Origin: Chromera velia
Lineage: Eukaryota; Sar; Chromeraceae
DNA: 24,169 nucleotides
NCBI GenBank assembly: GCA_018398765.1
Contig: JAHBMJ010001958.1
Span: 1 to 24,169 of the forward strand
Direction of reading: 5' to 3'
Shown: positions 1-9,992 of the stretch, piece by piece
Layout: every line of letters starts with the position of its first letter
Numbering within the stretch: the first letter of the stretch is position 1
Position numbers and translations under genes: made by a program
Notes under the pieces: generated by a model
What the model was told of the DNA's origin: nothing
Databases searched by the model: none
The model's input: the letters and a program-made list of their open reading frames with translations, nothing else

Positions 1-34
<34 letters not shown>

Positions 35-76
35 ACTCAATGACATTCACTCAGTCACTCAGTCACTCACTCGCAC
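1..76. repeat. CT microsatellite with ACTC/AGTC degenerate tail
   Basis: A pure TC dinucleotide run fills about the first 29 bases and continues into a degenerate array of CACT/CAGT words. It lies upstream of an exon acceptor, so it is probably intronic for the gene ending at 571. Confidence 0.9.
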
Positions 77-283
77 ACGCTCACACACACTTCTTTTTGC
101 ATTCTAGGATGGGTGGGAGGGGCTTTCTCTGCAACGACTCTGACCTCTGCCTCTTCATCGGTCTGGAGTCCACAAACAGCTGAATGGGATGTTTTTAGAT
201 TTGATCTTTTTGTCCTTCTTGATGTCCACATTGATCGACCATCTTCATTCTTCTTCCATGCCTCCCACATGCAATGCACGCAG

Positions 284-571
284 GTCCTGTCCCGCAACCA
301 GGCCTCTTCCAACGCCATGCCTCCCGACCAGGTCCTCAGAGACGCCGTGAGGGAGGAGGTCTCGAAGGTCATTCGAAAAGCCAGGGGGGGACAGAGCGGG
401 TCGTACCCGATGCCTGGTGCCATGTACCCGAATCCGGGCCAGGTAGTCCCCTACACCCAGCCTGGAATGCCCCCCCAGAACTACCCCTACCCGCTTCCTA
501 GGGGGGGAGCAGACAGGGAGGAACTGGACTTCCTTGATGATGCCGACTCCGGTATAGGCATAGAGGGGTAG
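284..571 (+). CDS. C-terminal exon of a plus-strand gene, proline/tyrosine-rich tail, unknown function (5' partial)
   Basis: The exon begins after a GCACGCAG acceptor at 276-283 and reads 95 codons to a TAG at 569-571. The first third is charged and probably helical (PPDQVLRDAVREEVSKVIRK). The middle is low-complexity and rich in Pro, Gly, Tyr and Gln (YPMPGAMYPNPGQ, PGMPPQNYPYPLP). The end is acidic (REELDFLDDADSGIGIEG). The frame is also open upstream of the acceptor, but the translation there is pyrimidine-tract-like, so I prefer the splice start. A disordered proline-rich tail with a terminal acidic patch is common in adaptor and RNA-binding proteins, but no family is recognisable. The rest of the gene lies left of the window. 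I am fairly sure it is coding; the function is unknown. Confidence 0.6.
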   Translation, partial: VLSRNQASSNAMPPDQVLRDAVREEVSKVIRKARGGQSGSYPMPGAMYPNPGQVVPYTQPGMPPQNYPYPLPRGGADREELDFLDDADSGIGIEG

Positions 572-1147
572 ATAGGCTACGGTCTACATTGAGAAGAACT
601 TGAAGACTCGGACTTCGTTGACCCAGATTCAAAAACTAAAGAGACGGACGTGATGAAATGAAAAAACAAATTGAATCACTGGCAAATTGTGGACTAAGAA
701 GACATCGGAAGGTATGAGAAGGTTCCACGTAAAAAGAAAAAACACTGCCAAGAGCTTTTTAGAATGTGCAACATCAAAGAAACTGTAGCAAACTAATCAG
801 AAAATGAAAAAAAACTGTTAATATATCTTTAACAACTCAGACTTTTTGCATGCGTCTTGATTTACTTAGATTTACTAGTAGAATGTTTTAACTTGGTTCC
901 AGCGGTTTTTATATTATTTCAATTTATTTGTCGTGACAGTGTCATCTAATTTTCTCCATTTCTTATAAATACAAGGGCTAGTACAAGGGGCTACACATAG
1001 CTTAGATGATCGATAGCTAGACAATTAAAGGAATCAGGACTTTAATTTTTTATACAAATGAGGTTATCTCAATTAATGACACTTGAATGCGTTTAAGCGC
1101 AATGCACATAAAAAAAAACTGAAATAAGCTGAACATCTATAAGCCCT
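572..1147. other. 3' flank of the first gene; no gene seen
   Basis: AT-rich sequence after the stop at 571, probably 3' UTR followed by intergenic DNA. No ORF with coding character and no clear terminator were seen. Confidence 0.5.
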
Positions 1148-1798
1148 GGCCCTTGAATTGTGACCATTCAACCACCCTTTGCATCGACTGATCTGTATGG
1201 ATGAATCTGTATGGTTTTCTTTTTCATTTTTCAATTCTTTTTTTTTTTTTTTGCAAAAACAAAATGGCCAGCTCCAGGTGGGGCCCTATCTGAAAGCGGT
1301 GTAAGCACTCTCATCGTGCATGCACGTCGACGACAGACGTGCGACAATGGCACAGAATATAAGAGCAAAGAGTGACATGGTGTTTGTCTGTGTGCAAGTC
1401 AGTGGGTGTCGGCAGGTGTTTGTCTGTAGGTACGTTAGGGTGGTATACGCCCATTTGGTCACAATTCAAGGGTCAGAGCTTATTGTGACCATTCAACCAC
1501 CCTTTGCATCGACTGATCTGTATGGATGAATCTGTATGGTTTTCTTTTTCATTTTTTAATTCTTTTTTTTTTTGTAAAAAAAAAAAAATGGCCAGCTCCA
1601 GGTGGGGCCCTATCTGAAAGCGGTGTAAGCACTCTCATCACGCGCGTGCATCGACGACAGACGTACGACAATGGCGCAAAATATAAGAGCAAAGGGTGAC
1701 ATGGTGTTTGTCTGTGTGCAAGTCAATGGGTGTTGGCAGGTGTTTGTCTATAGGTACGTTAGGGTGGTATACGTCCATTTGGTCACAATTCAAGGGCC
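1148..1798. mobile_element. Tandemly duplicated small TIR element (MITE-like)
   Basis: The outer ends are a 19-bp inverted repeat: GGCCCTTGAATTGTGACCA at 1148-1166 and its reverse complement ending at 1798. Between them lie two copies of a unit offset by about 325 bp. The first runs from 1148 to about 1481 and the second from about 1484 to 1798. The second copy lacks the first bases of the left terminal repeat but is otherwise complete, including a poly-T/poly-A stretch and the GCCAGCTCCAGGTGGGGCCC segment. Differences between the units are mostly transitions. No protein is encoded; the short ORFs are shadows. No clear target-site duplication was found. It is best read as a non-autonomous DNA element that duplicated in tandem. 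Confidence 0.7.
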
Positions 1799-2875
1799 AA
1801 AGCATATAAAACACATTCTTTTACTACCATTATCATTATTATTATATTATTATTATTATTATTATATATCTTTTTCTAAAAAATTCCAGTCTGAATCTGT
1901 TTTGTCATGTCTTTGTGTGTTCAGACTAATATTTAACTATTTTTTATAGCCTGTGAATCAAAACATACGCACATAAAAGAAATTTGTAGTCTTTTTGTGT
2001 TGAAGATGAAAGACATCGGATCAAACTATAGATTTGTCAAGATTTATACAATTATATGATAGCTTATATAATTTGCTTAAAACTAGCTTTGCACGTGCAG
2101 CTTGCATCTGATTCAGAGAGGGACTAGTCTGTAAAGATTTCTGTAAAGACAGACATGGCAAGGTTCCTTCCAAAAGGGCTCAATCTCAAGCTATAGTATA
2201 TAACTTCACTATGCTGTCACGTCTTTTACTTGGGTCTTTGTCTGTTGACACAACTGTACAGCAGGAGTACTTCAAAAGAAGGCACTCGGTTGATCTCAGT
2301 TGCATCGATCCGGCACAAACGTGGACGAAAACACTCTATAACGAAATGACGCAATTTGTATTGCTTTCACGCGCGTGCGTAGATTAATTTCGCTCATTGC
2401 ACCTTGCAAGAGACCCGTAAAAGCATATACAAACCCATGAATTTTGTCATGAGCATACATCAAACTTACTCACCAATCAACTAAGTTTATATAGATAAAG
2501 GCAAATCTGAAACAATATGATACCAACAGGTTTTCGAACATAGTGAGGGACAGCATGCACGGAGTATAGTTTTTAGAAGGAGATTAGGCTACAGGTACTT
2601 CACTGCATCATACTTTCTTTCACGGTCTTTGTCTTTATGACTGTCCGATGCAAAGACGCTTCAATCTGACAGACTAACTGAAAAAAGAAGTCTGGCTTGG
2701 GTCAATCACAATGGTCGTGTATACTTCATGCACATGCACTAATTGATTTTTGTGGTTGCACGCACGCACGCGCAGATTATTTTCGCTTATGTGTACATGC
2801 GTTTGACCATAAAAAGAGATACGCACGTGACGTCAACAGCTTTGAGTGATGGAGTGTGTGGCAGTATGCTATTGG
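1799..2875. other. Gene-free AT-rich stretch with an ATT microsatellite
   Basis: An imperfect ATT/TAT array lies at about 1828-1868. The remainder has no coding-quality ORF. Faintly similar segments about 390 bp apart (near 2206 and 2597, both starting ACTTCACT) hint at an old internal duplication but are too diverged to claim. Confidence 0.5.
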
Positions 2876-3143
2876 CCTAACATTGTATGGTGCCTCAGCT
2901 AAGACGTAGCTTAGAGACACACACTTACAAGGTCTGTTATACAAGGGTTCTGCTTCTAGAAACTGTCATTAACATACGAAAGCTTGACTTACGATTGACT
3001 GCCTGTATGTACATGACTTAATTGTAATTCCTTTAATTGCATACGCGAGGTCGCTTGGCATGCGCGCGCTTCATGCAATCCTAACATGCGACTTGCGTGC
3101 CGCGGCATGCCGTAGTGTGGATTGAAGGCCTCACCATGTTACG
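2876..3143. repeat. 268-bp dispersed repeat, copy A
   Basis: It aligns end to end and without gaps to 6609-6876. Both begin CCTAAC and end TTACG. The reverse complement of the right end (CGTAACATGGTGAGGCC) resembles the left end (CCTAACATTGTATGGTGCC), so an imperfect terminal inverted repeat is likely. By eye there are about 28 differences, all but one transitions. It is non-coding and MITE-like. No target-site duplication is evident. Confidence 0.75.
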
Positions 3144-3601
3144 TGCCACCTCCCTCATGAAGCTACGTCCACGTTAGCTATATAAATCCATCCGATCATT
3201 GCTTTTAAACCGAAAGAGCGTGTAACCGGGTCCAGAAAAAACGTAAAACAAACGATCTCTTCTCATACACTCACTTGACCCATCATCGTTACTTCTTTTA
3301 CTCTCTCTTCCCTTCTTTATTCTTCTCTTGAAGTTCCCCTTTCTTTCTTTTTCTTTTTTTTTCTTTCTTTTTGCACTTCATCAAATCTATACAAATCCCT
3401 CCAACTCTTTGACCTTCACGTACACTCCCTTCACGCAGGTACTTCACTGTATACCCAGTGTACATGCCTCCTCCCCCTCCAAGGCCGCGTCCACGCTCAG
3501 TCAGAGAGAGTGTGACACGCATGAGAACAACAATAGAGAAAAAAAATCAGATACAGAAGGGGCGGAAAACATACATCAGTTTAATAAAATTGTTTTTCCA
3601 T
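3144..3601. other. Non-coding flank downstream of the decayed minus-strand gene
   Basis: Pyrimidine-rich on the plus strand, with TTTCTTT runs at 3340-3371. A 74-codon minus-strand ORF at 3298-3522 is Gly-, Arg- and Lys-biased and looks like low-complexity read-through rather than a gene. Nothing else is supported. Confidence 0.45.
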
Positions 3602-5111
3602 TCATGGAGTCCACTGGATGCCATAATACTGCATCTCCGACTCGGTTGGCCCCACAATCACCCCCAGCTCTCCGCCATCTGTTTCATACGAATCTCCTCC
3701 AGCTCAGTGCTACTATTCTAATGGAGGTTGTGGACCGATAGAAGGCTGCGCTAAGATGCAGGTGGTCCGTACGCTCCTTCCCCTTCATTTCCATAAATCT
3801 CCCTATAAAATGTCTCTCTAACGTGCCCATACCTACGACGTGCCAAAAATGCATCCCAGTCTGCCGTGCCGATCCCCTGAACATTTGGGATCAAGTCTTC
3901 CCTTCCCAACCAAAAATGAAAAGACATATCCTCCCAATACTCATGCTGGAGTGGATCGCATGGTGGGACAGTCATTGGCGTCTTTGGCTTTTCATGAGCT
4001 GCCCACTTCTTCTCTTTTCCCCTGTCCTTTGCCTCCTTTCTCTCTTGTTGACGCCTGGCCTAACGAGACAGTGTTAAACCATCAGACGAGACTGCAGGTT
4101 CCTCCACTCCCTCACTGATTGGAGGCAGAGAAGACCAAGGGCTGTCCATCTCCTTCTTTTACCTCACAGCCAACATCTCCTTTTCGTGCTTTTTCTGCCT
4201 CTTTCTCTCCTTTTTCTCTTGGCGCTTTTATTTCTGTCTCTCTGCTTTCCCTAGATTCCCACCCTCAAAGTCATTTCCCTGCCTACCTGTCTCCAAACAG
4301 TTATGTTGCAAAGATACACTGTGCGGTCTCTGGCTGTGGATTTCCTCTCTCCGCTCCCAACTTCCAACTCCATATAATGACTCCAATAAGTCCTTCCCCA
4401 CACCCCCTTCTTCCTTCCTACCTAGCTTCCTACTCAGAATCTTCTCAATTCAATATAGCTCCATTGGAGCGGGCTCATTCATTTGATCATCCCCAGGGGG
4501 GGTCCATCGAAACGATCAAAGTCAAAAGTCGTATGAGATGTTGGTAACAGCACGCCTCCATCTCCATTCACAGATACAGGTCTTTCCTGCTCAAACATTT
4601 CCGATCTCATCATTTCTTCCTGCTGGAACGACTGACCAACATGCTAGCCAATATGGTTATTGTCTCCATGCATAGGCTCCTCGGCATGCAAGCCATTGAA
4701 TCCTCCCCAATGAGGCATGTCCCTCACTCTTCCATCCGGGGCAGATAAATCGATCTGAGGGTGAGGCAAATTGGTGCCGAACCCCCTCACAATTCCCTCC
4801 TCCACATAGAATTCCGAGGTAGGAGTACTCGGGAGTATGATGCTATTGTGTGTGGGCTTGCATGCAAGCTTTGAAAAGACGTTTCTTGAATATCCATTTG
4901 TTTTACTTCCCACCTCTTTCTTTTTCCTCCTTTTCTCCACTGCTAGGTTCTTATTTTTTTGTTTTGGAGACGTTTTGGCAGCAGTTTGACTGCCTGTCGT
5001 CCGCATCCACTCAGCTGCTGTCATCCGATGACTACGCCGAGCCTTTGATTTCTCCTTCAAGGGCGTATCGGTAGACGGCGTCAAGAAGTTCTCCCCCCTC
5101 TCACTGTCAAG
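3602..5111 (-). pseudogene. Decayed minus-strand ORF of unknown function, probably interrupted by the hAT insertion
   Basis: A protein-like reading can be followed from 5111 down to a TGA at 3602-3604, close to 500 codons, with seven internal stops and two frame changes. Stops are TAG 4644, TGA 4450, TAA 4228, TAA 4159, TAG 4060, TAG 3751 and TAG 3718 (lower coordinate of each). One frame change is at a seven-G run at 4496-4502; the other is near 3665-3680. Between the breaks composition is convincingly coding: a basic N-terminal part, a Lys/Glu/Arg-rich probable coiled coil or nuclear-localisation stretch around 4160-4230, then an aromatic-rich C-terminal part (GIGTADWDAFLARRRYGHVR at about 3850). 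No domain is recognised. The 5' end stops exactly at the terminal inverted repeat of the transposon at 5112. It could be a transposon ORF or a dead host gene. Confidence 0.55.
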
Positions 5112-6608
5112 CAGTGCATTGAACAAATAAATTGCTTTGACCAGTTTGATGCAAACAATTATTGCAATAGTTGCAATTAATTGCCAATAATTGCTTATAA
5201 AACAAAAATTTAATTTTTCTAAGTGCTCTAGGGTGTTTAAAGGACTATTAATAACATTTTTGTGTGTTTTTATGCATATTTAATATGATGTACAGTATTT
5301 TAATACTTATATAAATGAATTTAAAATCTTTGAAAGGAGTTATACTAAGTTATACAACTCATTACTAAGCTATTACTTGGTATTAATACCTGTAATATAT
5401 TCAACAATAACTATTTTTATTTTTTAACATAAAAAATATAAACTTAGAATTCAATATGAATGATGAACAATATGAACACACTTTCATGTACGGTTCATAA
5501 CATGAAAATTCCGCAACTGTACGTACAAGCAGTAAAAACTTACTGCTGGCACGTATAGTACTTAAGTTTTGTGAGTATACTGCATGCAAACAAGGCCATG
5601 TCCACGAAAACATCCATGCAATCGATCAGACAATAGCAGAAACGAGAAGACACGAAGGCCACAACATTTTTGTGCATCACTCAGTATCATTCATGAATCA
5701 AAGAAACGTATCAAGGCATGCAATTTCATAACAATGGATGCAGATGAATGCAATATGAAGGCAGGCTCTGTTGCAGTTAAGCCTTGGCATCAAGTTTAAT
5801 TGATTTTCATAAAACGACGGAGAGACGCCTCTTCATTCTCCCAGTAAGCATGTTGGTCAAACTGTTCAGAACCGACATGCTCAGGCATCTTGGTCTTCAT
5901 TACTGTGGCCACTGTCTCAATGTCCCAGTAGCTCCTATTAACCTTGAGACAGGCAATTACCTCAAGAGTGGAAGGGTCCAGAGAGGTGCGCTTGTCGGAC
6001 TGGATCAACTTCGCGGCTGAGAACAGACGCTCAATGATGCAAGTAGTTCCAGGCAGAAAGATCGGGTTCTTGTACGGAGATCGTGAGGCTTCCAGTGCCT
6101 CCGCGCGCTGTTCGGTGGTCCGCTTGAGCGCCTTCAAAGCAAAGTTGCCTCCATCTAAGGAATGGACGCATAATCTCTCTGGCAAACTTCTTGTTCAATG
6201 CAGTATTCTGCAAGGGGACCGGCAATGTCCAAAAGTCTTCGGGCAATCTCTTAGCCTTTCGAAAGCAAAGATTCTCTATCCTCTTGAACTTTCATAAACG
6301 AAACGGACTTGAACTTGTCAAATTCGTGCAAGCAAGAGAGGAAACGAGCGTATCGGTCAGGTACCGACATCTTCTGAAACAAAAACAACGAAATAAATAA
6401 ATAGAACGATGACAATCGAAACAAACAAATGCAATGACCGACAATGAGACAGCTCTATTCTGGGTCCGTTTGTGCAGGGGGTGCGTGCGAAGCTCGGCGC
6501 TTGACTGTAATCGAGACAACACTACAGCGATACACCTGAATGCTGTTCACGACCAGATGGTCAGCGAACTCTCCCTCTTTCTGAGCGGGTCGAACCGCTC
6601 TGCTACCA
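5112..6608 (-). mobile_element. hAT-family DNA transposon remnant (3' half, decayed transposase)
   Basis: The element starts with the terminal sequence CAGTGCATTGAAC at 5112. The same sequence bounds a complete relative at 14005-14856. The first 615 bp are shared with that copy. Then follows a minus-strand transposase fragment with an hAT dimerisation domain. Homology on the right stops where the 268-bp repeat begins at 6609, so the 5' half of the transposase and the second terminal repeat are missing. The 8 bases left of the end (CTGTCAAG, 5104-5111) would be the target duplication, but its partner is not in the window. Confidence 0.85.
5796..6608 (-). pseudogene. hAT transposase, C-terminal part with dimerisation domain (broken)
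   Basis: hAT transposases cut and paste DNA as multimers held together by a conserved C-terminal dimerisation region. That region is visible at about 5900-6050 as CIIERLFSAAKLIQ followed by LDPSTLEVIACLKVNRSYWD, matching the family pattern ER.FS...I....R..L.P.....L..LK.N..YW. The reading runs from about 6608. One exon ends at 6536 (donor CAG/GTGTAT), a 162-bp phase-0 intron ends TTTGTTTCAG, and the next exon starts at 6373. There is one in-frame TAA at 6251-6253, in a position where Gln would fit. A frame change near 6160 separates the middle from the C-terminus, which ends in TAA at 5796. The fragment also lacks the zinc finger and catalytic N-terminal part. It is not functional. Confidence 0.8.
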
Positions 6609-6876
6609 CCTAACGTTATGTGGTGCCTCAGCTAAGACGTAGCTTGGAGACATACACTTACAAGGTCTGTCATACAAGGGTTCTGCTTCTAGAGACTGTC
6701 ATTGACATACGAAAGCTTAACTTACGATTGACTGCCTGCATGCGCATGACTTAATTGTAATTCCCTGAATTATATGCGCGAGGTCGCTCGGCATGCGCGC
6801 GCTTCATGCAATCCTGATGTGCAACTTGTATGCCGCGGCATGCCGTAGCGCGGATTGAAGGCCTCGCCATATTACG
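6609..6876. repeat. 268-bp dispersed repeat, copy B
   Basis: Gap-free partner of 2876-3143. This copy keeps more CpG (GTAGCGCGG where copy A has GTAGTGTGG). It abuts the truncated 5' side of the hAT transposase exon, so it either inserted into the transposon or marks the breakpoint that removed its other half. Confidence 0.75.
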
Positions 6877-7958
6877 ATCGGTGCAGGAGAGAATGGGAAA
6901 GAATGGATTAGAGGAAGCAAAAAGAATGAAGGTGAGAAGGAGAGATATGAGAATGGAAGAGGGATTGAAGAGATGAAAAAAGACTGAAAGGATGGATCGA
7001 ATATAGAAGGAAAGAATGAATGTTCTTATCTTTGTCTTGTCTCTAATCTTGTCCCCATCCGTCTTCGCTACCTGAACCTAATCCTTTTGTCTTATGCCTT
7101 GCTGCTGAAAAAGAATGAAAGAAAAGCAGAATAAGGAATGAAAGAGAATAAAAGGAGAAGAAAAGAGAATAAAAGGTGGAAGAATAGACAAACAGAAGAG
7201 AAGTTGCTGACATACTTCTTCCGTGAAGAGGGAGAGTTGTACATACATTGACTGGTACATAAAAACATTGATGCTGAATGAATTCCGCAAATTTTTTCCT
7301 TATGTCTTGATGTGCATCTTTTTTTTATGCACACTTCTCTCTATGCGTATCTTTGTATACGTTCCTCTCTGCATCAAGCTTTTATATATATTTGAATGAT
7401 TTTCTCTCTCTGTAATAGTCTTTCCCGCTTGTCAAGTGCTTCTGCTGTTATCTCTCTCTCATTCAAGCAGACACTTTGTGGGAAAAGACACTCATTGTGC
7501 TGATACCACCTTTCAAATTTCTTTGGTGCCGTCATTGACTGCATTGTTGAGTGAGTAGATGGATGATGAGTAGAAGTGTATGACTGGCTGTGAGGCGATC
7601 TCTACATGAGCTCATATGTAGTGACAGATTCATGAAGCTTCTTATGGTGACTGGTCGCTTGCACGCGCCGTTATCCCGTTCTCGTTTGTTTGAGGTAGTG
7701 ATGTTCAAGATGAATGGTTGGCACTCCATGCACACACTTATGGCAGTGTCCGACAACCCGTGTCTTTACAGTAAAGCTCTCAAGTTGACAAGCTTAGTTA
7801 ACGATATGATATTTACAGTAATTATTGTTTTAAAACCAGAATTGTATGTTATGTTCCATTATGTATTGATCAGTCTAGCAATCGTCATGAAAAGTAATTT
7901 TTATTTTATATAATCCTCGAGAGAAAGCTAGCAGAACGTTTGTCTTGTGCGCCTTTTT
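6877..7958. other. Gene-free stretch between hAT remnant and viral-type fragment
   Basis: Purine-rich on the plus strand at 6890-7190 (GAAAGAATG-type words), then AT-rich. A 107-codon plus ORF at 7590-7913 has no recognisable features and no splice context. I do not call a gene. Confidence 0.45.
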
Positions 7959-9098
7959 CTAATAATTTTCCGTATAATTTTTGCAGACTGATCTTAAGCT
8001 CTCATTCTTGGGTATATAATTCTTTAGTTCTGCATTTGAAACAACATTGGTACAGTTTTGTATAATAGTGAAATCATCATTCAGGATAGAATTTAAATTT
8101 TCATCATTTCTATAGGAGACAACACGGTCTTTAATTGCTTGACAAGCTTTCAAAGGTTCATCTTGATAATAATCCATAATTAAATGGTAGCAAACATGCT
8201 TCCATTTCTCGCTTACACATTTCTGTTTGATTTTTTCATCTGCTATACAATATTCTGTATTTTTTTTTTGTGAAATCCCTTTTTCTTGAAAAAACCCCGC
8301 AGGCTTGAACTGTGTTACTCCTTTGAATGAAAATGCGGTTTTCAATGCATCTTCAAGACTAATTAGCGCAATATCATTACAAAACATGAGCAAACGTGAG
8401 GCAATTTTGAACTCACGTTTGTTTTAATAATTTTTGTGTGCTACAATACGGTCTCCACCGCTATTAAATTTTTTTAAAATATTACCATCTATCTTATGAT
8501 ACCTGTTATATGCATCAACCTTCATTTCTTATATCACTGCCAGACGAGCGAACTTGCAGTCAATCATCCATGATTGTTTTTTTGCATTGTCACTTGAATT
8601 CACTCGAGTCATTAAAAACTCTTCAGAGTTGACCATGCAAATATATTTTTCAAACGTATTGCTGAACAATTCAAAGATAACTTTTTTACCACAATTTTGT
8701 TCCCCAATAAAGATTGCCCAGTGTTTATCTTCAATATGTCCGGCTACAGCACGAGCAATAAAACGAAGAAAGTCTTCATACTCCTTTTCCCCCAAAATTT
8801 TGATAAATACATCTTTTTGTACTTGTTCAATCGCTTCTTTATCTCTTTGAAAAAAAAAATCATAACCAATCAGAATTGGGGTGATTGGTTTTTCTTTTTC
8901 TGTCATATCATCCCATAACATGAATTTTCACCGAGAAAAATCATAAACGCCATTCAGATAATATAATTTCCTATGTGTTAATGAATGAAATTAGTTATAA
9001 AAATTAGGAGTATCTTTTACGAATGCCTGCATGGCTTCAATAATATGTTTTGCTTTAGGAACAAATCCTGAATAAGGGGTATACTGCTTTGTCCGTCC
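7959..9098 (-). pseudogene. Endogenous viral-type D5-like primase/SF3 helicase fragment (broken)
   Basis: One minus-strand frame runs about 380 codons from 9098 to a TAG at 7959 with four internal stops (TAA 8991, TGA 8928, TAA 8529, TAA 8424) and no frameshift. It shows the order expected for D5-type replicative helicases of large eukaryotic DNA viruses and relatives: a NGVYDFS segment (about 8940), a Walker A-like GEQNCGKK (about 8690), a Walker B region with SWMIDCKFARLAV (about 8550), SGGDRIVAHKNY (about 8450) and the motif C-like LLMFCND (about 8380). Family members usually have GKG, GKS or GKT in Walker A; here the last residue is Lys. The piece is AT-rich compared with both flanks. The primase half is missing and the right end is cut by LTR-like DNA at 9099. 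Source could be a giant virus, a virophage or a polinton-like virus of the host. It is dead as it stands. Confidence 0.8.
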
Positions 9099-9555
9099 TG
9101 TCTAGCCACCTTGTGGCGTCCAGACAGAAGGTAAAGCGAGGACAACAACCCTGAGGAAGATCTGGAGAAGAAATGTGAGCAACACTAACTCAAGCAACAC
9201 TTTATAGGAGGTTTGGCTCTATATTAGTTTAAGCGCTAACGCGATCTCTCAGTAGGATTCTAATCAGCTGGGTTCATTCTATCATGCACGGTTTCTGCTC
9301 AGTCCTCTTTCTGTTTCTCTCTCTCAGACTCTCGATCTATGACAAACAGACATCAGACTTAAACGATGCTATCCGTTGCTCGAGTAACATGTTGCTTGAA
9401 TATGAAGGTCAGACTCGATTTCAACAACTTTGATCGATGCGCGCGATACGTACGAAGCAAAGCGTGGCGGCGGAGCCTGGCGTCGGTATGCTAGCTCATT
9501 CAGATACAGCGCATGCGAGGGTCCAGAGGGCGGCGCCATAGGGTAGGACTCTACA
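9099..9555 (-). mobile_element. Probable LTR of a retrotransposon on the minus strand
   Basis: On the minus strand the segment reads TGTAGAGTCC ... TGGCTAGACA, so it has TG...CA ends. It is immediately preceded by a purine run (GCTGGGGGGGATC, the complement of 9556-9568) that fits a polypurine tract. That makes it a 3' LTR with the internal region to the right. It abruptly ends the viral-type frame on its left. No second LTR, primer-binding site or matching 5-bp duplication is in the window, so the call rests on end structure alone. Confidence 0.4.
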
Positions 9556-9784
9556 GATCCCCCCCAGCTACGGACAAAAAAATCGCGTCCCCGCGATCAG
9601 TCAGACACATTCGAGCATGCACAGAAAGGGAAAAAAGGCAAGCAAAAGGACACGATCAACCATGCAGGTGCAATGCAAACCTATGCAACTAACAAAACAC
9701 CTTTAAGGAGGTAGTCAAAAATATCCAGACATGAAAGCTGACAAGGAGAAAAGTTTTCTCCCATTGACACAAGTCAATCAGATT

Positions 9785-9992
9785 AAGGTGCGCAAAGGTA
9801 CTATCACCACTGTCTTGCCGGCAACGCCAACTTGCCAGGTCTTTCCTTAAAAAGCCTGTTTTAGGGACATTGGCTTGCCCGGGGTCTGCAGAATCATACT
9901 ATCTCTACCTGACGGCAGAGCCCGTCACTTGACGGCCACAAGCTTCCCAATGCAAGGTCTTACATTTCCCCAGCTTTCCATTAACCTCTCAG
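9785..9992 (-). pseudogene. Short decayed coding remnant, possibly the 3' part of the retrotransposon ORF
   Basis: A minus-strand frame from about 9992 to a TGA near 9785 has coding-like composition (RPCIGKLVAVK, then RALPSGRDSMILQTPGKPMS, then GKTWQVGVAGKTVVIVPLRT). It is interrupted by one TGA and one TAA, both of the type produced by C-to-T change in CGA and CAA. It sits upstream of the proposed polypurine tract on the same strand, as the end of a pol gene would. No pol motif is visible, so the assignment is from position only. Confidence 0.3.

Noticed and set aside
2206-2800. Old tandem duplication of about 390 bp
   Set aside because: Only short words (ACTTCACT, GGTCTTTGTCT, AGATTA..TTTCGCT) line up; similarity by eye is too weak to claim.
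3602-9098. Possible reassignment of TAA/TAG to glutamine in this organism
   Set aside because: The stops in decayed ORFs fit Gln, but the intact host exons at 22148-22608 and 23331-23996 use CAA and CAG for Gln and have no internal TAA, TAG or TGA. The decayed ORFs also carry TGA stops and frameshifts, so mutational decay explains them better.
9099-9555. Solo LTR with 5-bp target duplication
   Set aside because: The flanking pentamers (CGTCC on the left, GATCC on the right) do not match, and the purine tract on one side suggests an element end with internal sequence.
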